Source: Gammaproteobacteria bacterium (lineage in GTDB: Bacteria > Pseudomonadota > Gammaproteobacteria > SZUA-152). From it: DNA of 64,000 nt. The translations under genes were made by a program, and so were the position numbers. Positions 9,371-19,421 of this stretch are shown here, piece after piece (positions within the stretch are counted from its first letter, which is position 1; every line of letters starts with the position of its first letter). The stretch is from assembly GCA_013152545.1 (NCBI GenBank), contig JAADGF010000109.1, positions 27,451-91,450 on the forward strand, in the 5' to 3' direction. The notes beneath the pieces are model-generated. The model had not been told where the DNA came from, searched no databases, and saw only the letters and a list, made by a program, of their open reading frames with translations.

Positions 9371-9688
9371 ATGGCCAAAAAGAGTATTAGAATTCGTGCC
9401 AAAATGAAAGGCAACGTAACCGAAGTAAAAGCACTGATGAGCCACGCAATGGAAACGGGATTACGCAAAGATAAAAAAACCGATAAAAAAATTCCCGCGC
9501 ATTTTATCCAGGAAGTCAAGTGCGAACACAATGGCAAACAAGTATTACTCGCCGAATGGGGTGTAGCCGTATCGAAAGACCCGTATCTATCGTTTAAATT
9601 CAGCGGCGCAAATAAGGGTGACAAAATATCGATCAGTTGGTATGACAATATGGGCAAATCAGCGTCTGCTGAATCAACCATCAAATAA
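9371..9688 (+). CDS. soxZ: SoxZ, partner of SoxY
   Basis: The 105-residue protein starts KKSIRIRAKMKGNVTEVKAL and contains the SoxZ core segment MSHAMETGLRKDKKT, with a Cys in the segment FIQEVKCEHNGK. It lacks a signal peptide, as SoxZ proteins do, and is expected to be co-exported with SoxY through Tat. It forms the SoxYZ heterodimer that presents the SoxY swinging-arm cysteine to SoxAX and SoxB. It lies between soxY and soxA in the same orientation. Confidence 0.96.
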   Translation: MAKKSIRIRAKMKGNVTEVKALMSHAMETGLRKDKKTDKKIPAHFIQEVKCEHNGKQVLLAEWGVAVSKDPYLSFKFSGANKGDKISISWYDNMGKSASAESTIK

Positions 9689-9746
9689 AAACCACACAGC
9701 AACCCTCATTTTGCCATACCGAACTCGGACGGAGGAAATATAAACA

Positions 9747-10580
9747 ATGAAGAGACTTTTAATAATTGCGGCCACCGCAATTTTAACTGCAACACCGTTT
9801 GTAACTAATGCAGGCCCTGACGATGACCTTAAAGCCTTTCGTGGTTATTTTCTTGAACGATTCCCAAACGTACCTCTGGAAGAATTTGCCAATGGCGTCT
9901 ACTCCATTGACGCCGCATCACGAGAGCAATGGGAAGCCATTGAGGAATTCCCCCCTTATGAGATTGCCATTGAAGAAGGCGAAGAATTGTTTAATACCCC
10001 GTTTAAAAATGGCAAAACCTTTGCCAGTTGCTTCAAAAACGGCGGCATTGGCATCAAAGGAGATTACCCTTTTTTCGATAAAGCCAGCGGCAGAGTCCGC
10101 ACTATTGAAGCAGACATTAATAGTTGTTTAAAGAAAAATGGTGAAAAAACACTGGGCTGGGGTAAAGGTAAACTAGCTGCAATATCCGCATATATGGCTT
10201 TTACGACACGCGGCCAAATCATTGACATCAAAGTCCCGCGTGATCAAAGAGCCATTGATGCTTATGAGGCTGGTAAGGTATTTTATTACGCCCGTCGCGG
10301 ACAACTGAATATGTCCTGCGCACACTGCCATGTAGACAATGCTGGCAACAAAATCCGCGCTGATATTCTAAGCCCGTCGTTGGGGCATGCCTCTCATTTT
10401 CCAGTTTACCGCTCCAAGTGGGGTGGCTTAGGTACTTTGCACCGCCGTTTCGCTGGGTGCATTAAACAAGTACGTGCCCTGCCCTTCAAAAATCAAAGCG
10501 ATGAATATCGAAATCTTGAGTATTTCTTAACGTATATGAGCAATGGTATTCCCTGGAATGGTCCGGGAGCACGTAAATAA
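9747..10580 (+). CDS. soxA: SoxA, monoheme type, catalytic subunit of SoxAX
   Basis: The 277-residue protein has a signal peptide (ending TNAGP). A single heme motif CAHCH lies at residues 191-195 and the active-site cysteine at 238 (RRFAGCIKQ), which becomes the persulfide ligand. In diheme SoxA the N-terminal domain has a second CxxCH. Here that site reads ASCFKNGG with Cys95, and Cys127 (DINSCLKK) could form a disulfide with it, the pattern known for monoheme SoxA. The family reaction is formation of SoxY-thiocysteine-S-sulfonate from thiosulfate. GGAGG lies upstream of the ATG. Confidence 0.94.
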   Translation: MKRLLIIAATAILTATPFVTNAGPDDDLKAFRGYFLERFPNVPLEEFANGVYSIDAASREQWEAIEEFPPYEIAIEEGEELFNTPFKNGKTFASCFKNGGIGIKGDYPFFDKASGRVRTIEADINSCLKKNGEKTLGWGKGKLAAISAYMAFTTRGQIIDIKVPRDQRAIDAYEAGKVFYYARRGQLNMSCAHCHVDNAGNKIRADILSPSLGHASHFPVYRSKWGGLGTLHRRFAGCIKQVRALPFKNQSDEYRNLEYFLTYMSNGIPWNGPGARK

Positions 10581-11220
10581 AGGCGAAATACCATATGATA
10601 ATCAAAACCACCCGCAACGCGGGTGGCTATGAGGGTATAACCGTTAAAAGACGGTTGCTCGTTTAATGCCATTCTAGTGACGTGTATTCATAGAGTACAG
10701 GCTCAAGTATGAACGTCCAAATCCTCTTTTCTTATAATCCGCCTGTAATTTATACAGAGTCATCGACGAAAACCCCATCCATTTTTTCGTTAAGCAGACC
10801 TAATCTACATAAAAAAATCAAAATTGATCTCAATTTTCCACTTGCATCGCTGCAATTCTCTAAATTTAAAGCGCCTGGCAACACCTTATCTCTAAATAGG
10901 CATTTAGCACACGAGAAAAAACAGTTATATTTTATGAGACTGTTTAGGATTTATTAACGGTTGAAGCTAAAGTTCAATCGCTACGGGTATATTATTGAGA
11001 TACAGAGTGAATTTTAAAATAGTGCCATCGTCTTTGTTGCTGAGTAAACCAATGTTTGGAATGTGCCAGATTCATCAAAAAATTCTGCGAGTTTCCCCTG
11101 TAACCCAACTAAGTTTTCTAAAACAAGACTTAAATACCTACATATTCCCATTGAGTAACCACTGGAACGCAAAACGATAGCAGTAGAATCCATTTTAATA
11201 GTGAGTACTGGAGGTTTCAA
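10581..11220. other. 640-bp gap between soxA and soxB
   Basis: Apart from the hairpin at 10608-10626, I see no gene. Short frames here have no signal peptide, motif or ribosome-binding site. The length suggests that soxB has its own promoter, or that genes once present were lost. Confidence 0.5.
10608..10626. terminator. Strong short hairpin after soxA
   Basis: A perfect 8-bp GC-rich stem CCACCCGC/GCGGGTGG with a 3-nt loop lies 28 bp after the soxA stop. No U-run follows on the plus strand (there is a TTTT on the minus-strand side). It may therefore act as a 3' end stabiliser or partial terminator separating soxXYZA from soxB. Confidence 0.5.
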
Positions 11221-12957
11221 ATGACAATCTCGCGTAGAGAGTTTTTGCAAATGTTAGCAATCGCTAGCCTTGCTGGATGTGCAACCCCCGGCACAGAAAA
11301 AACAAAACCGAATTTTAAGTCATTGGAAAACCTCTATCATGTCCCCCCTAAAGGAAATGTTTCCTTGCTGCATTTTACCGACTGCCATGCACAGCTATTA
11401 CCTGTCCAGTTCCGTGAACCCCATATTAATATTGGTGTTAATATGATGAATGGCAGACCTCCCCACCTCGTCGGTGAACATCATTTAAAATATTTTGCAG
11501 TGGAACCCGGCTCAGCAGAAGCCTACGCGTACACATATTTAAATTTTGAAGAAGCCGCCAGGCAATACGGTAAAATCGGTGGTTTTGCACACCTGGCCAC
11601 ACTGGTTAAACAATTACGCGCCCAACGGCCTGGATCGCTATTGCTCGACGGAGGCGATACCTGGCAAGGTTCCGCCACCGCATTATGGACCAACGCACAG
11701 GATATGGTCGATGCCTGCAAGCTTCTTGGTGTCGATGTCATGACGGGGCACTGGGAATTCACCTACGGTGCAGATCGCGTCAGGGAAATTATCGATAAGG
11801 ACCTAGATGGCCATATTGATTTTATAGCCCAGAATGTCATTGATAACGAATGGGAAGAAGCCGTTTTTAAACCCTACACCATGAAAGACATTAATGGAGT
11901 TCCCGTTGCGATCATCGGCCAGGCATTTCCATATACACCGATTGCAAACCCTGGTTACATGATTCCCGACTGGAGCTTCGGTATTCGTGAAGACACGATG
12001 CAGCAATACGTCGACAAAGCACGTAAGGAAGGCGCTCAAGTTGTTGTAGTCCTGTCGCACAATGGTATGGACGTAGACATCAAACTTGCCAGTCGCGTCA
12101 AAGGCATTGATGCTATTTTTGGCGGTCATACTCATGATGCAGTACCCAGGCCATTGGAAATAAAAGACCCTGACGGCAAGCGTACATTGGTGATTAATTC
12201 TGGCTCCAATACCAAATTTCTTGCTGTGCTAGACCTTGATGTGAAAAATGGTAAAATCAATGATTACAATTTTACATTGTTACCCATCTTTGCCAATGTG
12301 TTGCAAGCTGACCCTGAAATGCAAACCTATATTGATAAGACACGTAAACCATTTTTACCGGCCTTAAACAAAGAGCTTGCTGTCGCTGGGGAATTACTCT
12401 ATCGACGAGGTAATTTTAACGGTACTTTCGATCAACTGATTCTTGATGCCATGCAGGAAGTACAAGAAGCACAGATCAGCTTTTCACCTGGGTTTCGTTG
12501 GGGAGTCAGCGTGTTACCCGGAGACAAAATCACCTCGGAACATGTCATGACTCAAACAGCCATTACCTATGCTACCGCTACCCTGACCGACTTATCAGGA
12601 GAAGATATTAAGAATATCATGGAAGATGTTGCGGACAACCTGTTTAATATTGACCCTTATTATCAACAAGGTGGTGATATGGTGCGTGTAGGCGGCCTCA
12701 AATACACGATAGACCCAACCAAAAAAATCGGCAACCGAATCACAGACCTGGAATTAGACGGTAAACCGCTCAGCGCAAAGAAAAAATACCGTACTGCGGG
12801 TTGGGCCAGTGTTGCCGGCCCTCGGGAAGGAAAGCCAATTTGGGAAATTGTAGAAGAATATTTAACCAACAAAGGCACCGTGCACATAAAAGAACTTAAC
12901 GTACCAACCATTAAAGGTTTAAGCAGCCACCCCGGGTATGTCGATCTTAAGCCCTGA
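11221..12957 (+). CDS. soxB: SoxB, thiosulfohydrolase (dimanganese)
   Basis: The 578-residue protein hydrolyses the sulfonate from SoxY-bound thiosulfate, releasing sulfate. The N-terminus has the Tat motif SRREFLQ followed by SLAGC, so it may be a Tat-exported lipoprotein. The metallophosphoesterase signatures are in order: HFTDCHAQL (Asp54, His56), LLDGGDTWQGS (Asp146), TGHWEFTYG and GGHTHDAVP, followed by the 5'-nucleotidase C-terminal domain. TGGAGG precedes the ATG. It is complete. No soxCD follows, so the sulfane sulfur of SoxY would have to leave by another route, such as sulfur globules or cytoplasmic TusA/DsrE2 chemistry (inference). Confidence 0.96.
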   Translation: MTISRREFLQMLAIASLAGCATPGTEKTKPNFKSLENLYHVPPKGNVSLLHFTDCHAQLLPVQFREPHINIGVNMMNGRPPHLVGEHHLKYFAVEPGSAEAYAYTYLNFEEAARQYGKIGGFAHLATLVKQLRAQRPGSLLLDGGDTWQGSATALWTNAQDMVDACKLLGVDVMTGHWEFTYGADRVREIIDKDLDGHIDFIAQNVIDNEWEEAVFKPYTMKDINGVPVAIIGQAFPYTPIANPGYMIPDWSFGIREDTMQQYVDKARKEGAQVVVVLSHNGMDVDIKLASRVKGIDAIFGGHTHDAVPRPLEIKDPDGKRTLVINSGSNTKFLAVLDLDVKNGKINDYNFTLLPIFANVLQADPEMQTYIDKTRKPFLPALNKELAVAGELLYRRGNFNGTFDQLILDAMQEVQEAQISFSPGFRWGVSVLPGDKITSEHVMTQTAITYATATLTDLSGEDIKNIMEDVADNLFNIDPYYQQGGDMVRVGGLKYTIDPTKKIGNRITDLELDGKPLSAKKKYRTAGWASVAGPREGKPIWEIVEEYLTNKGTVHIKELNVPTIKGLSSHPGYVDLKP

Positions 12958-12981
12958 CCATCCAAACTCATTTGACCTATA

Positions 12982-13033
12982 GGGGCGTTCCCCATTAATA
13001 CAGCAGTACAGCCGTATTAATAGGGAACACCCC
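12982..13033. terminator. TA-flanked 52-bp palindrome between soxB and lptG
   Basis: Arms of 20 bp (12982-13001 and 13014-13033, 18 of 20 paired, starting GGGGCGTTCCC) surround a 12-nt loop. Both sides are bordered by TA. It lies between two convergent genes, and its last base contributes to the lptG stop codon. It could act as a bidirectional transcription terminator. Its TA borders and G-rich ends also resemble the miniature elements of this genome. Confidence 0.55.
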
Positions 13034-14097
13034 TAATGAATTCTGCGTAACAACACACCCACAACAACTGCCGCCAACGCCGTTGGCAATAATACGCTCA
13101 ATACAGGACTGATGCTCAGCACCAAACCAAGGTAGTTTGACATCTGGCTTATCAAGTGAAAACCAATCCCCACCAATGCCCCAGCTAATACACGATGTCC
13201 CACACCCACTGAACGGAGCGGCCCAAAAACAAAAGGTATCGACAACAATACCATAACCAATGTCACCGCAGGCAGAGTGATTTTTGACCAAAACGTTTGT
13301 TTATACTGTTCCGCACTTAAACCATTATTCTCAAGATATTGAATATACTGATACAAGCCCCAGACCGACAACGTTCTGGATTTTACTGTGACAACATTGA
13401 GTAACTCGGGACTTAACGTTGTTTGCCACAGATACCGCTCATCAGTTGTCGAAGTCACTTGATTATCGTTGAAATAAGTATGTTTTACATTCTCCAGCTC
13501 CCAGTTTTGTTGTTTATAAACGGCGCTTTCAGCATGTAAAATATGGGTTACACGATGTTTTTCATCAATTTCATAGATAAACACACTACCCAAACGCCGG
13601 CCGGGTAATATCTCTCGCACATTGATATATTGTGTTCCGTCTTTCGCCCATAAGCCTTGGCTACCTTTTAACGACAGACTATTTGACTTAGCCACTGACC
13701 GCATCGTTTGAGCATACTGCCCACTTACTGGCGCAATCCATTCACCCACCAACACCATCACAACCATAGTGTATATTCCAACTTTCAACACTGACCAGAT
13801 AATCCGCTCCAGCGACACACCGGCGCTACGTATTGCCGTTAACTCACTGTTGCCCGCCAGCATACCCAAGCCTATAGTACACCCTAACAGTGCAGTCATC
13901 GGTGTCAACTGATAGGCAAGACTTGGCAATGTAAGTAGAATATATAATATTGCCTGCCCTACACCGTAATTACCTTTTCCGACATCTTTTAATTCGTCCA
14001 AAAAACCAAACAGAGTAAATAAAGCCAATAATACGCTGAGAACCACCAGCATACTGCTAGCAACGCTTTTACCGATGTAGTTATCAAGGATTTTCAT
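13033..14097 (-). CDS. lptG: LptG, LPS-export ABC permease
   Basis: A 354-residue inner-membrane protein of the YjgP/YjgQ family with three N-terminal and three C-terminal membrane segments around a periplasmic beta-jellyroll. It has MKILDNYIGKSV at the start, ALFTLFGFLDELKDVG in the first loop, and GMLAGNSELTAIRSAGVSL, the coupling-helix region contacting LptB. With LptF and LptB it extracts LPS and passes it to LptC and LptA. It lies 18 bp downstream of lptF on the same strand, the usual order. Confidence 0.95.
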   Translation of the reverse strand: MKILDNYIGKSVASSMLVVLSVLLALFTLFGFLDELKDVGKGNYGVGQAILYILLTLPSLAYQLTPMTALLGCTIGLGMLAGNSELTAIRSAGVSLERIIWSVLKVGIYTMVVMVLVGEWIAPVSGQYAQTMRSVAKSNSLSLKGSQGLWAKDGTQYINVREILPGRRLGSVFIYEIDEKHRVTHILHAESAVYKQQNWELENVKHTYFNDNQVTSTTDERYLWQTTLSPELLNVVTVKSRTLSVWGLYQYIQYLENNGLSAEQYKQTFWSKITLPAVTLVMVLLSIPFVFGPLRSVGVGHRVLAGALVGIGFHLISQMSNYLGLVLSISPVLSVLLPTALAAVVVGVLLRRIH

Positions 14098-14115
14098 GAG
14101 TATCGGAAACTTAAG

Positions 14116-15231
14116 CTATGATGACAAAAAAGGCAGACGTAATAATCGTGCTGATATCAAGAAAAACCGCCCCGTCATTTGCTTATACAACGCAATAAAA
14201 ATAAATAACAGCAGCAAAAGGTGAACCCACCAAACGCCTAGCTCAACGGGCAACTTGTCTTGTTCTATCCAAGACCGTGCAATACTGATCATATTGTTAT
14301 AAATCACATACACCATAATCGCGATAAATAATTTTGCAAACCGACCTTGCCTGGGGGTGGTCTTACTAAGCAACACACCAATAATGGCAAGCAACAGAGT
14401 AGAGACCGGCATTGACAAGCGCCATTGTAACTCTGCTTTTTCGCGCAGCTCATCCGAACGCCACAACTGATTGGTTGGGATCGCCCGATTGCGCTGCCGT
14501 TGCACCCCCACTGAGGGCGCATCAATACGTATCGCGTTTTTCTGGTACCGTTGAATCGTAAAATTTCGACTGCCGGGAATACCTTGATAACGATAACCAT
14601 CTTCAAATACCAGATACCGGTCTCCAGTTTCTTTATCGAGGTATTTATACCCCTGGCTGGCTGATAACACATCCGATTGGCCGTTTTTTTCTAACTGCAC
14701 AAACACATTTTTCATGGTCTGACGGTCATCAGAAAGCTCACCGACATAAAACACCACTTTGTCCCGTTTACCAATTTGGTTAAATTGGCCCGGTAGTACA
14801 CCGTCTAAATCAGAGTTTGCTTCAGCCGCAGCTATAATAGACGCCCGTTTTGCCTCGGCCCAAGGAGATAGCCATAAAGAAAGAAGTGCTACAATAACAG
14901 TAAAAACCAGCGATAACGCCAATATTGGACGTAGCACCCGCGTCACACCGACGCCGGATGACGCTAATGCGGTCATCTCACTGTCTTTGTAAAAACGTCC
15001 AAACGCCAACAGTACCGCAATATAAAGTGAAAAAGGCAGCATCATATTCAATGCACTTACAGTGCGCAACAACAACAGATCAATAACAACAACACCCGCT
15101 ATTTCACCTGCTGCCGCATCAGCAAGATAAACAGCAAAATACCGCCCCATAAAAATCAGTAACAAAACCACCAGCACAGCCAGCAGAGTTTGTAATATTT
15201 CCACAATAATGTAGCGATCAATAACAACCAT
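14116..15231 (-). CDS. lptF: LptF, LPS-export ABC permease
   Basis: The 371-residue partner of LptG has the same topology. Recognisable segments are MVVIDRYIIVEILQTLLAV, the coupling region DSEMTALASSGVGVTRVLRP, the periplasmic domain with VFVQLEKNGQ, and the C-terminal helices starting with WRLSMPVSTLLLAIIGVLLS. It is divergent from pepA, the arrangement conserved in gammaproteobacteria. It starts about 300 bp from the pepA start, and the promoters of both operons are expected in that gap. Confidence 0.95.
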   Translation of the reverse strand: MVVIDRYIIVEILQTLLAVLVVLLLIFMGRYFAVYLADAAAGEIAGVVVIDLLLLRTVSALNMMLPFSLYIAVLLAFGRFYKDSEMTALASSGVGVTRVLRPILALSLVFTVIVALLSLWLSPWAEAKRASIIAAAEANSDLDGVLPGQFNQIGKRDKVVFYVGELSDDRQTMKNVFVQLEKNGQSDVLSASQGYKYLDKETGDRYLVFEDGYRYQGIPGSRNFTIQRYQKNAIRIDAPSVGVQRQRNRAIPTNQLWRSDELREKAELQWRLSMPVSTLLLAIIGVLLSKTTPRQGRFAKLFIAIMVYVIYNNMISIARSWIEQDKLPVELGVWWVHLLLLLFIFIALYKQMTGRFFLISARLLRLPFLSS

Positions 15232-15536
15232 TATTCCACCGTTTATTTCACATTCTTTGTCGCTTATTATGTCAATAAACTTAACGCTACACGATAATTA
15301 ACTGATAATAAGAGAAGGCATCAGATACTACAATCAACGCCATTACCCAGTTCCATTGTCAGTGTTAAAACCAAGAGCAGTCCTGTATCATCGCTTGTTG
15401 CAAGGAGAATTAGCTTTCTGGCAAAAAGCACACCATTATAAAACAAGTCTTGGCTTACTACCCTAAACTAAACCTACTATTACGCTCTAATCCTGGTAAA
15501 ATCCACGTTATCTATCAAAATTGCAAGGGAATTTCT

Positions 15537-17042
15537 ATGGAATTTAGCGTAAAAAGCGGCAACCCGGAAAAACAACGTTCCGCTTGCGTTGTCGTGGGCA
15601 TCTTTGAACCACGACGACTCAGCGCTGCTGCTGACAAAATCGATAGCGCCACTAACGGCTATCTCTCCAGTTTATTGCGACGGGGAGATCTTGAAGGCAA
15701 GCTAGGACAAACCTTGCTACTTCACAATGTTCCCGAAACACTGGCAGAACGTATATTATTAGTGGGGTGCGGCAGGGAACGGGAAATTGGCGATAGTCAA
15801 TATCGCAAAATAATCGCCAGCACAGCGACCACATTAAACGAGACCGGTTCTATGGAAGCCACTTGCTACCTTACAGAACTCAGCGTCAAAGGCCGCAACA
15901 CCCACTGGAAACTACGCCAGGCAGTGGAAATTTCCCACGATACACTTTATCGCTTTGATAGTTTAAAATCCAAAAAAGAAGATACTCGTCGACCATTGCG
16001 TAAACTTATCTTTACTGTACCCCGACGTAGCGATTTAAGCATCGGAGAACAGGCCATTCGAGAAGGAGCCGCTATATCCAAGGGCGTTACCCTAGCAAAA
16101 GACCTTGGCAATTTACCCGGTAATATTTGCACACCAAACTATTTGGCAAAGCAAGCCAAAACCCTGGACCGTGACTACAAGTCTATTAAAGTCACGGTTC
16201 ATGAAAAAACGGCCATGGAGAAAATGGGCATGGGCGCCTTATTGGCAGTCGCTAAAGGTAGTCGTGAGGCCCCTAAATTTATTATTATTGAATATAACCA
16301 TGGCAAAAAGAAACAAAAACCCATTTGTTTTGTCGGCAAAGGTATTACTTTTGATTCCGGCGGTATTTCCTTAAAACCGTCTCCCGCAATGGACGAAATG
16401 AAATACGATATGTGTGGTGCCGCCAGTGTTTTTGGAGCCCTGGTTGCCTGTGCCGAACTTGAGTTAGCCATGAATGTCATCGGCATTGTTCCCTGCGCAG
16501 AAAACAAACCCGACGGCAATGCAACAAACCCGGGGGATATCGTAACCAGCATGTCAGGACAAACTATCGAAATATTAAACACCGATGCCGAAGGCCGATT
16601 GGTTTTATGTGATGCACTAACCTACTGTGAAAAATTCAACCCAGAAAAAGTAATCGACATCGCCACCTTGACCGGAGCCTGCGTGATAGCCCTGGGCAAT
16701 CACGCCACTGGCGTCATGGGTAATCATAACCCACTGATTCACGACATACTCAATGCAGGTAAATCCAGTGCGGATCGCGCTTGGGGATTACCCTTATGGG
16801 AGGAATATCAAGATCAGTTAAAAAGCAATTTTGCTGATATCCCTAATATTGCCGGACGAGAAGCAGGCACTATAACCGCCGCCTGTTTTTTATCGCGCTT
16901 TACTAAAAAGTACCACTGGGCGCATTTGGATATTGCAGGTACGGCCTGGAAATCCGGCACTGAAAAAGGCGCAACAGGTAGACCCGTGCCATTGCTTACC
17001 CAATACTTAATTGATTATGTGACTGAATTAGCAAAAAAATAA
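15537..17042 (+). CDS. pepA: PepA, leucyl (cytosol) aminopeptidase
   Basis: An M17 zinc/manganese aminopeptidase of 501 residues. I start at MEFSVKSGN because AAGGGA precedes it and this is the family N-terminus; the frame extends 29 codons further upstream without support. The metal and catalytic residues are in [26 protein letters not shown] and the signature [14 protein letters not shown]. PepA releases N-terminal residues from peptides, and in enterobacteria it also serves in site-specific recombination and gene regulation. It is followed after 16 bp by holC. Confidence 0.95.
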   Translation: MEFSVKSGNPEKQRSACVVVGIFEPRRLSAAADKIDSATNGYLSSLLRRGDLEGKLGQTLLLHNVPETLAERILLVGCGREREIGDSQYRKIIASTATTLNETGSMEATCYLTELSVKGRNTHWKLRQAVEISHDTLYRFDSLKSKKEDTRRPLRKLIFTVPRRSDLSIGEQAIREGAAISKGVTLAKDLGNLPGNICTPNYLAKQAKTLDRDYKSIKVTVHEKTAMEKMGMGALLAVAKGSREAPKFIIIEYNHGKKKQKPICFVGKGITFDSGGISLKPSPAMDEMKYDMCGAASVFGALVACAELELAMNVIGIVPCAENKPDGNATNPGDIVTSMSGQTIEILNTDAEGRLVLCDALTYCEKFNPEKVIDIATLTGACVIALGNHATGVMGNHNPLIHDILNAGKSSADRAWGLPLWEEYQDQLKSNFADIPNIAGREAGTITAACFLSRFTKKYHWAHLDIAGTAWKSGTEKGATGRPVPLLTQYLIDYVTELAKK

Positions 17043-17058
17043 TGACCAAGGAGTCATT

Positions 17059-17493
17059 TTGACTAAAATAGATTTTTATATTTTATCGTCCAGTGGTACT
17101 CAGTCAAAAGAAACCATGGCATGTAAACTCATCGATAAAGTCTACAATCTGAAACACCGTATTTATGTGCACACCGTCTCAGCGCAAAATGCCAAACGAT
17201 TTGACGATCTGCTATGGACTTTTCATCAAGACAGTTTTTTGCCGCATGAAATTTGTGAACCAGGCCAACAAACAAAAGCGGCCATTGTCATCGGTTACCA
17301 CAGCGACCCAGCCCCAACAGGTGACGAGGTTATGGTGAATTTATCGCCCACCGTACCCCTGTTTTTTGGCCAGTTTGAACGGGTAGCAGAATTCGTTGAA
17401 GCCAACGACATTGCACGACAAGAAGGCAGGCACCGGTTTAAGTTCTACAAAGACCGTGGCTATGATCTCTCCACACACGAATTGAACAACTAA
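17059..17493 (+). CDS. holC: HolC, DNA polymerase III chi subunit
   Basis: The 144-residue protein starts with TTG, supported by AAGGAG 6 bp upstream. It has the chi signatures KIDFYILSS, ACKLIDKVYNLKHRIYVHT, LLWTFHQDSFLPHEI and GDEVMVNLS. Chi links the clamp loader (through psi) to single-stranded-DNA-binding protein. It is in an operon with pepA. In most gammaproteobacteria valS follows directly; here the synteny ends and about 1 kb of decayed mobile DNA follows. Confidence 0.93.
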   Translation: MTKIDFYILSSSGTQSKETMACKLIDKVYNLKHRIYVHTVSAQNAKRFDDLLWTFHQDSFLPHEICEPGQQTKAAIVIGYHSDPAPTGDEVMVNLSPTVPLFFGQFERVAEFVEANDIARQEGRHRFKFYKDRGYDLSTHELNN

Positions 17494-17636
17494 AAACCGG
17501 CTCATATGTGTTATATTTTACACACAAATCTTAAACTTTAACACCTGACTCAGCAACCGAAAACGCTTACTGAGTGAATAAATTTTACAGCTATTTTGCT
17601 TTGCATTTTGAGCAATGATAAGGCCCCTGTGTCAGA

Positions 17637-17843
17637 ATCAAAGACATATTTAGCCGCAAGATCGTTGGCTGGGAAGTGCACGAAGAGGAGAACGCAGAAC
17701 ATGCAAACTGCCTGATTGGCAAGGCTTGTCTTGGGGAAAGAATTCATCAGGAAGGGCTCGTATTGCATTCTGATAACGGTAGCCCGATGAAGGGAGCCGT
17801 GGAGGTAGACAGGCAATGCATTGAATCCATTAATAGTGGCTGA
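17637..17843 (+). pseudogene. IS3-family transposase (OrfB) fragment
   Basis: The plus-strand frame reads IKDIFSRKIVGWEVHEEENA, later LVLHSDNGSPMKGA, then a stop. These are the hallmark segments of the DDE integrase core of IS3-family OrfB transposases (second Asp in HSDNGSPMKG). The part before the first Asp and the part with the catalytic Glu are missing, and there is no start codon. It is therefore a remnant of about 68 codons. Confidence 0.8.
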
Positions 17844-18097
17844 AAATCGTTTATGTTCAATATTATCATCGCTCTCGTGACGATTGACAAATGTGGTAAA
17901 CTTAACCTAGATTAGGTATTTTTCCTGAAAAAACTACTGTCGGTTGGTGAAAAACTGGCAAGTGAAAACAAACTGAAGATGAAGTGTTAACGCGGTAGTA
18001 TTTCGAACATTGGCAGCCTGCTTTTCAAGAACGACAACGCCGCCGTCGTTAATTCGCGGCATTCTCTCTATCGGTATTTGGCTCGATGCACTACACT

Positions 18098-18173
18098 GAA
18101 GCCTGTCCGAGAAGAGAAAACCTACTGCGAAAACGCCATTTTGATGCTCTAGGCGGTATTTTCAATCATTCAT
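18098..18173. repeat. Left-end remnants of family C and family E elements
   Basis: GCCTGTCCGAGAAGAGAAAA with CTACTGCGAAAACGCCATTT is the family C terminal sequence. It is directly followed at TA (18150-18151) by GGCGGTATTTTCAATCATTC, a variant of the family E terminus. The same C-then-E order, sharing a TA, occurs at 21429. No right ends are recognisable, so both are truncated here. Confidence 0.5.
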
Positions 18174-18554
18174 AATGCCTTGTGTCTGAAAAAGCGTTTT
18201 CGGTAGGTGTATTAAGACAAGGCTCAAACAAACAACAGTCCCTAGTGAAATGGCAATAACGGACTGCATCCAATTCAGCCGTTGTACGACATACTGGGGT
18301 TCTGTCTGGCGAAGCGATTAAGAGAAACCTTGGCGAAACGTAACAAGCGTGAGATTATATGCCCTGCGGATTAAGCGTCCAATACTACGGTCATTTAACT
18401 ATTTATTATTTATTTAACTACTGTTATTTAACTACTGTTATCAACCAACGCACTTAACCTACAGGTTAACAACTCATCAAAATGCAACCTAGCTGCTTTA
18501 CTATTTACAATAAAAACGACTTTTTATTCCAGGCCGCCCAAACAAATACCCGTT

Positions 18555-19421
18555 ATGAGTGCTAACATTTTAGATGGCAAAGCCATCGCTAACGCATTAC
18601 GGCAAGACATTAAACAGCGTGTGGAACAACACATTGCAAACGGGTTGCGCCCACCTGGGTTAGCCGTTGTACTGGTGGGTAAAGATCCCGCCTCACAAGT
18701 TTATGTCGCCAGCAAACGCAAAGCCTGTGAAGAAGTGGGCTTTAAATCGCTCGCTTACGACCTACCCTCAACGGCCCAGCAACAACAACTATTAAACCTA
18801 ATTGAAGAACTGAATGTAAACGATGATATTGACGGTATTCTGGTACAACTGCCGTTACCCGCGCACATACCGGCTGAAATCATTATCGAACGCATATTGC
18901 CTGATAAAGATGTTGACGGTTTTCATCCTTACAACATCGGCCGCCTCGCGCTGCGCCAGCCTGCCTTGCAGCCTTGTACACCGCGCGGTGTGATGACGCT
19001 ATTAACTCATACCAACATCGATATCAGAGGTTTGGATGCTGTCATCGTTGGTGCATCCAACCACGTTGGCCGCCCAATGCTGTTAGAACTATTGATGGCG
19101 GGTTGCACGGTTACCAGTTGTCACCGTTTCACCAGGGACCTGGAAGCCCAGGTTCGCAGGGCGGACATCCTGGTGGTTGCCGTAGGCAAAGCAAATATTG
19201 TCGATGGTCACTGGATAAAACCAGGTACAATTGTTATTGATATTGGCATTAATCGTTCAGGGCAAGGCAAACTGCAAGGGGACATTGACTTTAATACCGC
19301 GAAACAACACGCCGCCTGGATTACACCCGTACCGGGCGGAGTGGGCCCAATGACTGTCGCAACCCTGCTACAAAACACCTTGGACGCCGCCGAAAAATCA
19401 TATAACAAGTCACGGGGCTGA
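18555..19421 (+). CDS. folD: FolD, methylenetetrahydrofolate dehydrogenase/cyclohydrolase
   Basis: The 288-residue bifunctional enzyme of cytoplasmic one-carbon metabolism interconverts 5,10-methylene-THF, 5,10-methenyl-THF and 10-formyl-THF with NADP. It shows the substrate site with catalytic Lys ([14 protein letters not shown]), [26 protein letters not shown], the nucleotide-binding [10 protein letters not shown], and [13 protein letters not shown] near the C-terminus. It is of normal length and is convergent with cysS. No strong ribosome-binding site is seen, but the start matches the family. Confidence 0.96.
   Translation: MSANILDGKAIANALRQDIKQRVEQHIANGLRPPGLAVVLVGKDPASQVYVASKRKACEEVGFKSLAYDLPSTAQQQQLLNLIEELNVNDDIDGILVQLPLPAHIPAEIIIERILPDKDVDGFHPYNIGRLALRQPALQPCTPRGVMTLLTHTNIDIRGLDAVIVGASNHVGRPMLLELLMAGCTVTSCHRFTRDLEAQVRRADILVVAVGKANIVDGHWIKPGTIVIDIGINRSGQGKLQGDIDFNTAKQHAAWITPVPGGVGPMTVATLLQNTLDAAEKSYNKSRG

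Larger units (their letters stand above)
17494..18554. other. Decayed mobile DNA between holC and folD
   Basis: This 1061-bp stretch has no intact gene. It contains an IS3-family transposase fragment (17637-17843), a decayed stretch near 17866 resembling family B, and adjoining left ends of family C and family E elements (about 18098-18173). From 18241 onward the sequence is AT-rich and unassigned, with the direct repeat TTAACTACTGTTA shortly before folD. Confidence 0.6.

Noticed and set aside
10709..11180. Two short plus-strand frames between soxA and soxB, considered as extra sox genes
   Set aside because: The composition is random-like, with no signal peptide, cysteine motif or heme site expected of Sox-associated proteins.
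17550..17816. Minus-strand 88-codon frame between holC and folD
   Set aside because: It is the antisense shadow of the IS3 transposase fragment, which gives clear family motifs on the plus strand.
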